Shown here: piece by piece, positions 6,826-16,358 of the stretch
Numbering within the stretch: position 1 is the first letter of the stretch
Layout of the letters: every line of letters begins with the position of its first letter
Assembly (NCBI GenBank): GCA_035493835.1
Contig: DATJHO010000016.1
Span: 79,175-143,174 of the forward strand
Direction: 5' to 3'
Source: DASZTU01 sp035493835
Lineage (GTDB): Bacteria > Pseudomonadota > Alphaproteobacteria > Rhizobiales > Devosiaceae
Length of the DNA: 64,000 nt
Translations under genes and position numbers: made by a program
Notes under the pieces: model-generated
What the model was told of the DNA's origin: nothing
Databases searched by the model: none
Seen by the model: the letters and a program-made list of their open reading frames with translations, nothing else

Positions 6826-8949
6826 CCTCACCCGCGGGTGCACCTCGGTCTGGCTCATCACCACCGTCTGCGGACGGAAGCGCTCGACGATGGCGCGCAC
6901 ATGTGGCCGCACCGAGGGCGAGGTGATGAGCACCGGCAGTTCGCCCTGCTGGGCGGCCTGCTCAAAACCCTTTTGCACCCCGACGATGAATTGCTGCAGC
7001 CGCGACGGCGCCATCGCCAGATGCCTGTTGTCGCCGTCCCCGACCATCGCCTCGGCGAAGTCGCGCTCCCATTGCGGGGAGAGCGTTAGCAGCGGCAGGT
7101 TGCCATCGGGGCCGAGATTGGCGGCGCAGATCTGGCGGGCAAGACGCGCCCGTACATGTTCGACGATGGCCTGGCTCGAACGGCCGGCGGCGGCAACTTC
7201 GGCAATACCTTCGAGCACCGTTGGCAGGTCGCGGATGGAGATACGCTCGGCCAGCAGCATCTGCAGCACGCGCTGGATGCCGGAGATCGAGATGTGGCTC
7301 GGAACGATGTCCTCGATCAGCTTCTGCTGATCCTTGCTCAGGCCGGCGAGCAGGGTCTGCACGTTCACATAGCTGAGGAGTTCGGCAACGTTTGCCTTCA
7401 GCACCTCGGTCAGATGGGTCGAAATCACCGTCGAGGGGTCGATGATCGAGTAGCCCTTGAGCTCGGCCTCGTCGCGCATTCCCGGATCGATCCAGGTTGC
7501 CGGCAGGCCGAAGGTCGGCTCGGTGGTGTGATAGCCGGGGAGCGAGATCGGCTTGCCCGAGGGATCCATGATCATCAGTTCGGCGGCGCGCACATGGCCC
7601 TTGCCGGATTCCACTTCCTTGATCCGGATCCGGTACTCGTTGGGCTCGAGCTGCATGTTGTCCAGGATGCGAACCGGCGGCATGACGAAGCCGAGATCGC
7701 TCGCCAATTGCCGGCGCAACGCCTTGATCTGTTCCGTCAGCCGGTCGTTGCCGCCGTCGTCCTCCTTGACGAGGCTGAGCAGGCCGTAGCCGAGCTCGAG
7801 CTTCAGCTCGTCGATCTTGAGGCTTTCCTTGATCGGGCCGTCTTCATTGCTCGCGAGCGGCGTTCCCTCGGCTGGCTTGGCGGCGTTGGTGACGGCCTCG
7901 ATTGCCGCCCTCGCCGTTGCAGCAACCTTGGTCTTGTTTGAGCGGAAGGCGAGGTAGCCGGCGCCGCCGGCGACAGCGAGGAACGGGATAAAGGGCATGC
8001 CGGGCAGCAGCGCCATCAGTGTCATGACGGCAGCCGACATGCCAAGTGCCTTGGGATAGCCGGTGAACTGGGCCACCAGCGCCTTGTCGGCGCTGCCGGC
8101 CACGCCCGCCTTGGAGACCAGCAGGCCCGCGGCGGTCGAAACGATCAGCGAGGGGATCTGGCTGACGAGGCCGTCACCGACGGTCAGCAGCGTATAATTG
8201 TTGCCGGCCTGCTGGAAGCTGAGGCCTTCCTGCAGCACGCCGATGATCATGCCGGCGATGATGTTGATGAAGGTGATCAGGAGGCCGGCGATGGCGTCGC
8301 CGCGCACGAACTTGCTGGCGCCGTCCATGTTGCCGAAGAAGGCGCTTTCGGCCTCGAGATTGGCGCGGCGCTTCTTGGCCTCCGCCTCTTTGATGAGGCC
8401 GGAGGAAAGGTCGGCGTCGATCGCCATCTGCTTGCCGGGCATGGCATCGAGGCTAAAGCGCGCCGCGACTTCCGCGATACGGCCCGAACCCTTGGTGATG
8501 ACGACGAAGTTGACGATCACCAGGATCGCGAACACCACGACGCCGATGACGAAATTGCCGCGCATGATGAACTGGCCGAAGGCCTGGATCACATGCCCGG
8601 CGGCGTCGGTGCCGGTGTGGCCGTTGGAGAGGATGAGGCGGGTCGAGGCTAGGTTCAGCGCCAGCCGCATCATCGCGGCGATCAGCAGCACCGTCGGGAA
8701 GGAGGAGAATTCGAGCGGTGTCTGGATGAACAGCGCCGTCATCAGGATCAAGACCGAAAAGACGATAGAGATCGCCAGCAGAAGGTCGAGCAGCATCGCC
8801 GGCATCGGCAGGATGAGCACGACGATGATCGCCATGACGCCGATCGCCAGCGCGATGTCGGTCGAGCGCAGGAGATCCGAGACCTCCCTGAGGGTCGGGA
8901 GCTTGAGGCCGGAAAGCGGGTTGCCGCCGCTATTGGAGAGATCAGCCAT
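6802..8949 (-). CDS. flhA: Flagellar export gate protein FlhA
   Basis: The 715-residue FHIPEP-family protein forms the nonameric export gate of the flagellar type III system. The N-terminal half has about eight membrane helices and the family-typical loop KGSGRIAEVAARFSLDAMPG (about residue 155 on). The cytoplasmic domain follows a linker near residue 360 and carries RIKEVESGKGHV and DPSTVISTHLTEVL. Length is normal. It is the last gene of the minus-strand flagellar cluster, 152 bases after flbD, with a palindromic repeat in between that could separate or stabilise transcripts. Confidence 0.97.
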   Translation of the reverse strand: MADLSNSGGNPLSGLKLPTLREVSDLLRSTDIALAIGVMAIIVVLILPMPAMLLDLLLAISIVFSVLILMTALFIQTPLEFSSFPTVLLIAAMMRLALNLASTRLILSNGHTGTDAAGHVIQAFGQFIMRGNFVIGVVVFAILVIVNFVVITKGSGRIAEVAARFSLDAMPGKQMAIDADLSSGLIKEAEAKKRRANLEAESAFFGNMDGASKFVRGDAIAGLLITFINIIAGMIIGVLQEGLSFQQAGNNYTLLTVGDGLVSQIPSLIVSTAAGLLVSKAGVAGSADKALVAQFTGYPKALGMSAAVMTLMALLPGMPFIPFLAVAGGAGYLAFRSNKTKVAATARAAIEAVTNAAKPAEGTPLASNEDGPIKESLKIDELKLELGYGLLSLVKEDDGGNDRLTEQIKALRRQLASDLGFVMPPVRILDNMQLEPNEYRIRIKEVESGKGHVRAAELMIMDPSGKPISLPGYHTTEPTFGLPATWIDPGMRDEAELKGYSIIDPSTVISTHLTEVLKANVAELLSYVNVQTLLAGLSKDQQKLIEDIVPSHISISGIQRVLQMLLAERISIRDLPTVLEGIAEVAAAGRSSQAIVEHVRARLARQICAANLGPDGNLPLLTLSPQWERDFAEAMVGDGDNRHLAMAPSRLQQFIVGVQKGFEQAAQQGELPVLITSPSVRPHVRAIVERFRPQTVVMSQTEVHPRVRLKTVGAV

Positions 8950-8984
8950 GCGTCACCCGCTATTGGAGCTCACAACCTTCCCAA

Positions 8985-9072
8985 CCTCCCCCGAGGGGGG
9001 AAGCTATCGAGGCATTTCGGGAAGCGTCTTGCCGGCCCGGCTGGCCGGCACCTTCCCCCGGCGGGGGAAGGA
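8985..9072. repeat. Paired short palindromes between flbD and flhA
   Basis: CCTCCCCCGAGGGGGG (8985-9000) and CTTCCCCCGGCGGGGGAAG (9052-9070) are two compact hairpins separated by about 50 bases that contain a further palindrome (GCCGGCCCGGCTGGCCGGC). This is one of several CCCCC/GGGGG hairpin islands in the window. Confidence 0.55.
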
Positions 9073-9101
9073 AAGAATCGCAGAAAGAACGATTTAAATT
9101 A

Positions 9102-10475
<1,374 letters not shown>

Positions 10476-10488
10476 GTGTCCACTCCTC

Positions 10489-10827
10489 TCATGTTGCCTT
10501 GATGATTTCGGTCATGGTGACGCCGAGGCGGTTCTCGACGAGCACGATCTCCCCGCGTGCCACCAAACGTTCGTTGACGTATATCTCAACGGCCTCCCCG
10601 ACCTGCCGGTCGAGCTCGATGACGGTGCCGATGTCCATCTTGAGGAGGCCGGCGACCGGCATCTTGGTGCGGCCCAGCACGACGGAGATGCGTACGGGAA
10701 CGTCGAAGACCGCTTCGAGATCGGCAGCGGTGCGCTCACCGGCCGGCACGGCCTGGTTGGCGCTGCTGGCATGCATTTCCTCGAAGGTCACGCCGGTTCC
10801 TGCGCCGGATTGCGGTTCGTCGGCCAT
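10489..10827 (-). CDS. fliN: Flagellar motor switch protein FliN
   Basis: A 112-residue FliN with the C-terminal SpoA domain: VPVRISVVLGRTKMPVAGLLKMDIGTVIELD matches the family, as does the final ENRLGVTMTEII. FliN forms the lower part of the cytoplasmic C-ring with FliM. Its ATG overlaps the fliH stop by one base (TGATG), indicating translational coupling. Confidence 0.95.
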   Translation of the reverse strand: MADEPQSGAGTGVTFEEMHASSANQAVPAGERTAADLEAVFDVPVRISVVLGRTKMPVAGLLKMDIGTVIELDRQVGEAVEIYVNERLVARGEIVLVENRLGVTMTEIIKAT

Positions 10828-11465
10828 CAGGTGATCTCCTCTTCTTGTTGCTTGTTGTTTGTGGCGAGGTAGGCGGCGATGCGGGCATCGATCGCCGCGG
10901 AAATTGCGGCCTCATCGCGGACGAGGCCTCCGTCGGCCCATTCGATACGGCCATCGCCGAGGGTGATGTCGGGATCGCCCATGACGATCAGCCGGCCGGT
11001 AAACCCGCTGGTGGCGATCCGCGCGCTCGCGATGTCGCGCATCGCATCGGCGAGGTCCGGATGGCAGCGAATGACCAGATGGGGCACGCCGTCGAGCGAA
11101 GACAGGCAATCGATCAACAGGGCCTCGAGTTCGGCAGCGGGCTGCTTTGCAAGAAGCGCCGCCGCGAGCTTGCGGCCGACCGTCGAGGCAAGCTCAATCG
11201 CTTCCCGGCGCCTCGCGCTGCCATACTGGTCCACCTGGGCGAGCAGGGCGGCAGCGCGTCCTCCCAGCGCATCGGCGGCCTGGGCGAGGGACCTGGCCGA
11301 GGTGGCCGCGGCCGAATGCTCGCCGGCCGCGACGCCATCGGCATAGCCGGCATTGCGAGCCTGCTGCTGCAGTTCGGCGCGGGCGGCCTCGCTCATCAGC
11401 AGGCCCGACGGCGGCTGGTCGCGGAGATCGAGGTCGAAGGTGAATTTGGCGGGCGCTGCCGGCAT
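10827..11465 (-). CDS. fliH: Flagellar assembly protein FliH (FlbE-like)
   Basis: A 212-residue protein between fliG and fliN, the position of flbE/fliH in the Caulobacter fliF operon. FliH is the peripheral stator-like regulator of FliI. An Ala/Gln-rich helical segment (about 25-110) is followed by a globular C-terminal half with HLVIRCHPDLADAM and DGRIEWADGGLVRDEAAI; the latter WxxGG-type stretch is typical of the FliH/YscL C-terminus. Sequence divergence is high, so the call leans on this motif and gene order. Confidence 0.87.
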   Translation of the reverse strand: MPAAPAKFTFDLDLRDQPPSGLLMSEAARAELQQQARNAGYADGVAAGEHSAAATSARSLAQAADALGGRAAALLAQVDQYGSARRREAIELASTVGRKLAAALLAKQPAAELEALLIDCLSSLDGVPHLVIRCHPDLADAMRDIASARIATSGFTGRLIVMGDPDITLGDGRIEWADGGLVRDEAAISAAIDARIAAYLATNNKQQEEEIT

Positions 11466-11468
11466 GGG

Positions 11469-12590
11469 TCAGGCCACCATTTCTTCGTTGCTGCGGTTCT
11501 TGTTGATGAGGATCTCGCCGCGGGCGGCCATGTCCTTGGCCATGTTGACCATCTTGCTCTGGGACTCATCGACGTCCTTCAGCCGCACGGGGCCAAGCGA
11601 TTCCATGTCGTCCTTGAGCAGCTTGGCGGAGCGCGCCGACATATTGGCGAAGAAGGCTTCCTTGGCCTCGGCGTTGGCGCCCTTGAGGGCGAGCGCCAGC
11701 TCCTTCTTGTCCATCTTCTGCAGCAGCGTCTGGATGGCGGCGGCATCGAGCCGGCTAAGGTCCTCGAAGGTGAACATCAGCGCCTTGATCCGCTCGGCGT
11801 CGTCGCGAGCCTTGTCCTCGAGCGAATTGATGAACCGCGCTTCGGTCTGGCGGTCGAAAGCGTTGAAGATCTCGGCCATCTGCTCGTGGCTGTCGCGACG
11901 CTTGGTCGTAGTCAGCGTCGACATGAATTCGGTACGCAGGGTGTTCTCGATCTTCTCGAGGATATCCTTCTGCACCGGATCGAGCCCGAGCATGCGCTGG
12001 ATGACATCGAGCGCGAGGCCCTCGGGTAGCGCGGCCAGCACCTTGCTGGCGTGCTCTGTCTGCAGCTTGGAGAGGATAACGGCGACGGTCTGCGGATACT
12101 CGTTCTTGAGATAGGTCGCGAGCACGTCTTCCTGCACGTTGGAAAGCTTTTCCCACATGTTGCGGCCGGCCGGACCACGGATCTCCTCCATGATCGAATC
12201 GACCCGGTCCTGCGGCAGGAACGAGAGCAGCAGCCGCTCCGTGGTCTCGGACGTGCCGGCGATGGTGCCGTTGGTCGAGATGCCGAGCACGAATTCGGCG
12301 AGGAGACTGTCGAGCATGTCCTTGGTGATGGGGCCGAGGCCCGCCATGGCCCGGGACAGGATCTTGATCTCGACGTCGTCGAGCTCGTTCCAGATCGGCT
12401 TGCCGTAATCCGGGCCGAGGGCCAGCAGCAGCACGGCGGCTTTTTCGCTGCCGCTGAGAACGCGCTGGTTGGACGTATCGCCGAAGACGAGTTGCCTGCC
12501 GGGCGCCGTCGCCGGAGCAACGACCTGGGTACCGGCAACGGTGGCGGGAACCTGGGTGGTAAGTGGGGGAGTGGGGGGCATGGGCATCAC
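11469..12590 (-). CDS. fliG: Flagellar motor switch protein FliG
   Basis: A 373-residue FliG, the torque-generating C-ring subunit that binds FliF. It has an N-terminal extension of about 40 Pro/Thr/Ala-rich residues, then SEKAAVLLLALGPDYGKPIWNELDDVEI. The armadillo-like middle follows (ALPEGLALDVIQRM), then the C-terminal torque helix region with charged residues (LSRLDAAAIQTLLQKMDKKELALALKG). The start overlaps the fliF stop by four bases, so the pair is coupled. The N-terminal extension makes it longer than most FliG proteins (about 330-350). Confidence 0.96.
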   Translation of the reverse strand: MMPMPPTPPLTTQVPATVAGTQVVAPATAPGRQLVFGDTSNQRVLSGSEKAAVLLLALGPDYGKPIWNELDDVEIKILSRAMAGLGPITKDMLDSLLAEFVLGISTNGTIAGTSETTERLLLSFLPQDRVDSIMEEIRGPAGRNMWEKLSNVQEDVLATYLKNEYPQTVAVILSKLQTEHASKVLAALPEGLALDVIQRMLGLDPVQKDILEKIENTLRTEFMSTLTTTKRRDSHEQMAEIFNAFDRQTEARFINSLEDKARDDAERIKALMFTFEDLSRLDAAAIQTLLQKMDKKELALALKGANAEAKEAFFANMSARSAKLLKDDMESLGPVRLKDVDESQSKMVNMAKDMAARGEILINKNRSNEEMVA

Positions 12591-14191
12591 GCTGCGTTAT
12601 TGAGCCAGTCGCGGACGATCAGCGCGGCCTGCTTGGGGTTTTCTTCGACGAGCGTGCCGACCGTCTTGAGCGTCTGCAGCTGGGCCTCGCCCATTAATCT
12701 GGCGTCGTCCACCAGCGTCGGGCCGTTCGCGTGATCGACCACTTCGCCGGCGATTTGCGGCACGGGCGCCAGTTCGGCGCTGGACGGCAGGGCGAGCGGC
12801 TTTTCCGGCATCAGCACCCGCTTGAGCAGCGGACGCATGACGAAGAACACCAGGGCCAAGGCGATCAACAGGGTCACCAGCATCTGCGCCCCATTGATCA
12901 GGTCGTCGCGGGTGAAGTCGAAGAGGCCCGGGCCGGACGCACCTGCATCCGCCGCGGTCGGTCCCTGCGCAAACTGCAGGTTGACGACCTGGATGGAGTC
13001 GCCGCGGGCCTGATCGAAGCCGACCGCCGATTGCACCAGGGATTTGATCTGGTCGAGCTGGGCCTGCGGGCGCGGCTGGTAAGTCTGACTGCCCCTGCCA
13101 TTGGCGACGTAGTTGCCGTCAACGAGAACCGCGACGGAGAGCCGCTTGAGGCCGCCCGGGCCGGCGATCGAGGTCTGCGTGGTCTTGGAGATCTCGTAAT
13201 TGGTGGTTTCGTCGTCGGTGGCGCCGTTTTGGCTGGCCTGGCCATTGGCGCTCTGCGCCGCGCCGGGGAGCGAATTGGACACCGTGACCGCGCCGTTCGA
13301 GCCGGGACCACTGGAGGAGTTGTTGACCTGCCGGGTCTGGGTAGAGCGGACAACCTGCCCGTTGGGGTCGAAAGTTTCCGAAGTCGTGGTCGAGCGATCG
13401 AGATTGAGCTCGGCGCTGACCTGCACCCGCGCCCGTCCCGGCCCGACGATGTTGTTGAGCAGGTCCTCGATGCGCTGGGTCAGTCGGCTCTCGATGCCCG
13501 AAGTCTGATCCTGCGCGTCACCACTCAAATCGGGGCTGCCGTCATCGCCGCCGCCCGAGGCCAGCAGCTGGCCGGAATCATCGACGATGGCGACACGGTT
13601 GGGGGTGAGACCCTCGACCGCTGCCGCAACCAGATGCTGGATGGCATGGATTTCGCCGGACGAGAGTTCGCCCCGAACCGTCAGCACGATCGAGGCGGTG
13701 GGATCTTTCTGGTCGCGGCTGAACAGCTCGCGCTGCGGCAGCACCAGGTGAACTCGTGCCGCCTTGATGCGGTTGAGTGACATGATCGTGCGGGCCAACT
13801 CGCCTTCGAGCGCCCGGACATTGTCGATGTTCTGGACAAAGCTGGTTTCGCCGAGGCTGCTCTGCTTGTCGAAGATTTCGTATCCGACCTGGCCCTTGGA
13901 GGGCAGGCCATCACCCGCCAGCGTCATCCGAACCGATGTCACCTGGTCGCGCGGCACTGAGATAGTGCTGCCGTCGCCGACCAATTCGAACGGGACGTTC
14001 ATGGTCTGCAATTCTTTGGTGATCGCCGCCGAATCATCGAGCGACAGATCGGTGTAAAGCGGCGCCATCGATGGACTTGAAACTCGCATCACCAGGAAGG
14101 CGAAGAACCCGAGCATCAAGACGGCCACAACCGCCATCGCCGCGACCCGGGCTACGCCCAGGCGATTTAAAAACTGAGTAAGGTTAGTCAC
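12587..14191 (-). CDS. fliF: Flagellar MS-ring protein FliF
   Basis: A 534-residue FliF. One N-terminal membrane helix (about 15-37) precedes the periplasmic ring-building motifs, including ARVHLVLPQRELFSRD. A low-complexity Ser/Gly/Asn region follows (about 290-335), then a second membrane helix (LINGAQMLVTLLIALALVFFVM) and a cytoplasmic tail for FliG binding. It is the first gene of fliF-fliG-fliH-fliN-flbD and probably flhA. A CtrA-like box lies 75 bases upstream, in line with FliF being an early (class II) gene in Caulobacter. Confidence 0.97.
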   Translation of the reverse strand: MTNLTQFLNRLGVARVAAMAVVAVLMLGFFAFLVMRVSSPSMAPLYTDLSLDDSAAITKELQTMNVPFELVGDGSTISVPRDQVTSVRMTLAGDGLPSKGQVGYEIFDKQSSLGETSFVQNIDNVRALEGELARTIMSLNRIKAARVHLVLPQRELFSRDQKDPTASIVLTVRGELSSGEIHAIQHLVAAAVEGLTPNRVAIVDDSGQLLASGGGDDGSPDLSGDAQDQTSGIESRLTQRIEDLLNNIVGPGRARVQVSAELNLDRSTTTSETFDPNGQVVRSTQTRQVNNSSSGPGSNGAVTVSNSLPGAAQSANGQASQNGATDDETTNYEISKTTQTSIAGPGGLKRLSVAVLVDGNYVANGRGSQTYQPRPQAQLDQIKSLVQSAVGFDQARGDSIQVVNLQFAQGPTAADAGASGPGLFDFTRDDLINGAQMLVTLLIALALVFFVMRPLLKRVLMPEKPLALPSSAELAPVPQIAGEVVDHANGPTLVDDARLMGEAQLQTLKTVGTLVEENPKQAALIVRDWLNNAA

Positions 14192-14265
14192 GCCGCCGAG
14201 CCCCAGACACGAAGCGGGTGCGAATTTTGCCCGCTATCGATGGGCAAGTTTTACCTATCGGATAG

Positions 14266-14280
14266 TAAACAAGTCCTTAA
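14266..14280 (-). promoter_or_regulatory. CtrA box upstream of fliF
   Basis: Read on the minus strand the site is TTAA-GGACTTG-TTTA, seven of eight consensus bases of TTAA-N7-TTAA, followed by C. It lies 75 bases upstream of the fliF ATG and about 55 bases upstream of the divergent glutathione transferase. In Caulobacter the fliF operon promoter is a direct CtrA target. Confidence 0.6.
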
Positions 14281-14334
14281 CGCGGGCTCGCAAAATGCGA
14301 TAAGGGGGGCAGAATGTGCCTAGGAGACAGGGCG

Positions 14335-14955
14335 TTGAAAATTTTGGGACGTGTCACCTCGATCAACGTGCGCAAGGTGATGTGGGCCGCGGACGAGCTC
14401 GGTCTGAGCTACGAGCGCGAGGATTGGGGACTGCCGATTCGGGATCCGGCGGTGCCGGAATTTTTGGCGCTCAATCCCAACGCCCTGGTGCCGGTGCTCA
14501 TCGAGGACGGCTTCGTGTTGTGGGAATCCCATCCCATCATGCGCTACCTCGCCGAGCAGCATGACGGTGGACTGATCCCGCGTGACGCCCGTGCCCGCGC
14601 GCTGATGGAGCAGTGGCTCGGCTGGCAGGCGACGGAACTGACGACCAGTTGGGCCTACGCCTTCCGCGCCCTCGGGCGGCCCACCCCCGGCTATGACGAT
14701 CCGGGCCGCATCGACGCCTCGATCGCCGCATGGTCGAAGAAGATGGCAATTCTCGAAGGGCAGCTCGCGGACGGCCGGCCTTATGTCAACGGAGCTGAGT
14801 TCTCGCTGGCCGATATCGCCCTCGGCGTTTCGGTGCATCGCTGGGTGAGGACGCCGTTCGACCGACCGGCGCCGCTGCCGGCCCTTGAGGCGTATTACGA
14901 GCGGTTGCGTGTGCGTCCCGCCGCCTCGGCCTATCTGGGGCCCGAGACGCCCTGA
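14335..14955 (+). CDS. Glutathione S-transferase family protein
   Basis: A GST of about 206 residues. The N-terminal thioredoxin-like domain begins KILGRVTSINVRKVMWA, where the SxNVRK segment is the catalytic and glutathione-contact region of beta/theta-like bacterial GSTs. NPNALVPVLIEDGFVLWES carries the cis-proline and the E-S pair that binds the gamma-glutamyl group. The C-terminal helical domain follows from about residue 85. TTG at 14335 is preferred because AGGAG lies 8 bases upstream; an in-frame ATG at 14314 would add seven residues. Substrate is unknown. Confidence 0.85.
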   Translation: MKILGRVTSINVRKVMWAADELGLSYEREDWGLPIRDPAVPEFLALNPNALVPVLIEDGFVLWESHPIMRYLAEQHDGGLIPRDARARALMEQWLGWQATELTTSWAYAFRALGRPTPGYDDPGRIDASIAAWSKKMAILEGQLADGRPYVNGAEFSLADIALGVSVHRWVRTPFDRPAPLPALEAYYERLRVRPAASAYLGPETP

Positions 14956-14960
14956 AACGC

Positions 14961-14995
14961 GAAAAACCCGCCGCGGCAGGGCCGGGCGGGATTTC
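14961..14995 (+). terminator. Possible terminator after the glutathione transferase gene
   Basis: CCCGCC (14967-14972) pairs with GGCGGG (14985-14990), flanked by AAAA on the left and ATTT on the right. It begins a few bases after the stop codon. The T-run is short, so strength is uncertain. Confidence 0.45.
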
Positions 14996-15020
14996 GTGCG
15001 ATGGGAACGTGCGGCCTGGG

Positions 15021-15120
15021 GCGTTTCCAGGAAAAGTGGTCACCACTTTCCCGGTTCGGAAACGTGATACAGCAAGGAAGTGGAGTCGTTCAGCGTTTCC
15101 TTGAAACGATGGACGGCTCC
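15021..15120 (+). repeat. Dispersed 100-bp repeat, family A, copy 1
   Basis: It begins GCGTTTCCAGGAAAAGTGG, contains a GTGGT/ACCAC palindrome and CGGTTCGGAA, and ends CAGCGTTTCCT...ACGGCTCC. A second copy in inverse orientation lies at 29854-29955 with the two ends well conserved and a more variable middle (15061-15090). It lies between the GST gene and the 3' end of sciP, with no coding sequence. GTTTCC boxes at both ends suggest a miniature mobile element, but no target duplication was seen. Confidence 0.75.
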
Positions 15121-15123
15121 AGA

Positions 15124-15402
15124 TCAGCCTTCGCGATAATGCTGAATCCAGGTCGTGCGCAGGCCGGCAAGACCATGTTTGTCGATTGCCGCCTGCCAAT
15201 TCAGAAATTCATCGACGCTCAGCGTGTAGCGGGCGCAAGCCTCTTCGAGGCTCAACAAGCCGCCGCGTACGGCTGCCACCACTTCCGCCTTGCGCCTGAT
15301 AACCCACCGCCGCGTATTCTTCGGGGGGAGATCCGCAATAGTCAACGGACTCCCATCCGGCCCGATTACGTACTTGACGCGGGGACGCATTTGTACGGTC
15401 AT
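15124..15402 (-). CDS. sciP: CtrA inhibitory protein SciP (DUF1153)
   Basis: A 92-residue protein consisting of a single helix-turn-helix DUF1153 domain (RVKYVIGPDGSPLTIADLPP, RWVIRRKAEVVAAVRGG, SLEEACARYTLSVDEFLNW). In Caulobacter SciP binds CtrA at its promoters and blocks RNA polymerase recruitment, shutting down CtrA-activated flagellar genes in G1 cells. Its position between flgD and a GST gene keeps it inside the flagellar block. A CtrA-like box lies 51 bases upstream, consistent with the CtrA-activated negative feedback known for SciP. Confidence 0.95.
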   Translation of the reverse strand: MTVQMRPRVKYVIGPDGSPLTIADLPPKNTRRWVIRRKAEVVAAVRGGLLSLEEACARYTLSVDEFLNWQAAIDKHGLAGLRTTWIQHYREG

Positions 15403-15452
15403 TTTACTCTCTACTGGACCTGACCATCAGCCAGAAGACTAGCCCAGCGCGC

Positions 15453-15467
15453 TTAAAATTTGCCTAA
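15453..15467 (-). promoter_or_regulatory. CtrA box upstream of sciP
   Basis: On the minus strand TTAG-GCAAATT-TTAA matches TTAA-N7-TTAA at seven of eight bases. It lies 51 bases before the sciP ATG in the 200-base gap to flgD. It fits the published logic that CtrA activates its own inhibitor. Confidence 0.55.
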
Positions 15468-15602
15468 GGAGAAAGTTGCAATCGCTTAGGAACCTGCCGC
15501 CGCTTTTTCAATGTCTCACGCGAATCAGGGAGTTCGCGGCGACTCGCGTCACCGCGCCGAGAGCGAGCGGGTGACGCGAGACGAGGAGCAGCAAGCGGCC
15601 TA

Positions 15603-16349
15603 TCAGGTGGAGCTGCCGGAGCTTGAGCCGGTGCTGGAACCTGTGTCACTGCCCGAGCCGGTGGCGGTACCGGTGCCAGTGGGGGAGCTTGCGGTGTCGG
15701 TCACCGAGGTGATGTCGGACAGATTGAACGTCTGGGAGCCCACGATCAGGGTCGGCTGGCTGCCCGACAGGTCGACGCCGCTGACAACGCCGGTCGTTTG
15801 GGTCGAGGCGTCCACATAGGTGCCGTCCGAGGTCTGGGCGCTGATGCTGATGGCGTAGGTGCCGTCCGGTTCCTGTGTGCCATCGGTCCCTTGGCCGTTC
15901 CAGGTGAATTGCTGGGTGCCGGCATCGAGCTGCCCGCTTTCGGCAAAGACCTGGTTGCCATTGGCATCCTTGACCGTCACGGTCACGTTCGCGGCCTGCG
16001 GCAGACTGAACTGCCAAACCGCCGCCCCGTTGCTCAAGTCGGAGTTGACCCCCGACGACGTCACGGTCTTGCCGATGTAGCTGACCGCAGCGTTGGCGGA
16101 GGAATTCTGGCTCGACTGCACCAGGGTCTGCAAATAGCTGTTGCTCTGTATCTCCTGCTCGACCGAGGAGAATTGCACCAGTTGCGAGGTGAACTGGTTG
16201 GTATCCATCGGATCGAGCGGATCCTGGTTCTGCAACTGGGTGGTCAGCAGGTTCAGAAAGGTATCGTAATTGCCGGAGAGCGCACTCGCCGAATCGGTGG
16301 GGTCGCTGCTGCTGGAAGTGCTCGAGCCGGAAACGCTGCTGACAGTCAT
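15603..16349 (-). CDS. flgD: Flagellar hook-cap assembly protein FlgD
   Basis: The 248-residue scaffold protein caps the growing hook. The N-terminal export and assembly region is typical: NYDTFLNLLTTQLQNQDPLDPMDTNQFTSQLVQFSSVEQEI (shown here only in outline, residues about 27-67). A Fn3/tudor-like core follows with WNGQGTDGTQEPDGTY. The last about 30 residues are a Ser/Gly/Thr repeat tail not common to the family. It begins nine bases after fliK ends, so both are co-transcribed. Confidence 0.93.
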   Translation of the reverse strand: MTVSSVSGSSTSSSSDPTDSASALSGNYDTFLNLLTTQLQNQDPLDPMDTNQFTSQLVQFSSVEQEIQSNSYLQTLVQSSQNSSANAAVSYIGKTVTSSGVNSDLSNGAAVWQFSLPQAANVTVTVKDANGNQVFAESGQLDAGTQQFTWNGQGTDGTQEPDGTYAISISAQTSDGTYVDASTQTTGVVSGVDLSGSQPTLIVGSQTFNLSDITSVTDTASSPTGTGTATGSGSDTGSSTGSSSGSST

Positions 16350-16358
16350 GCTGTGCTC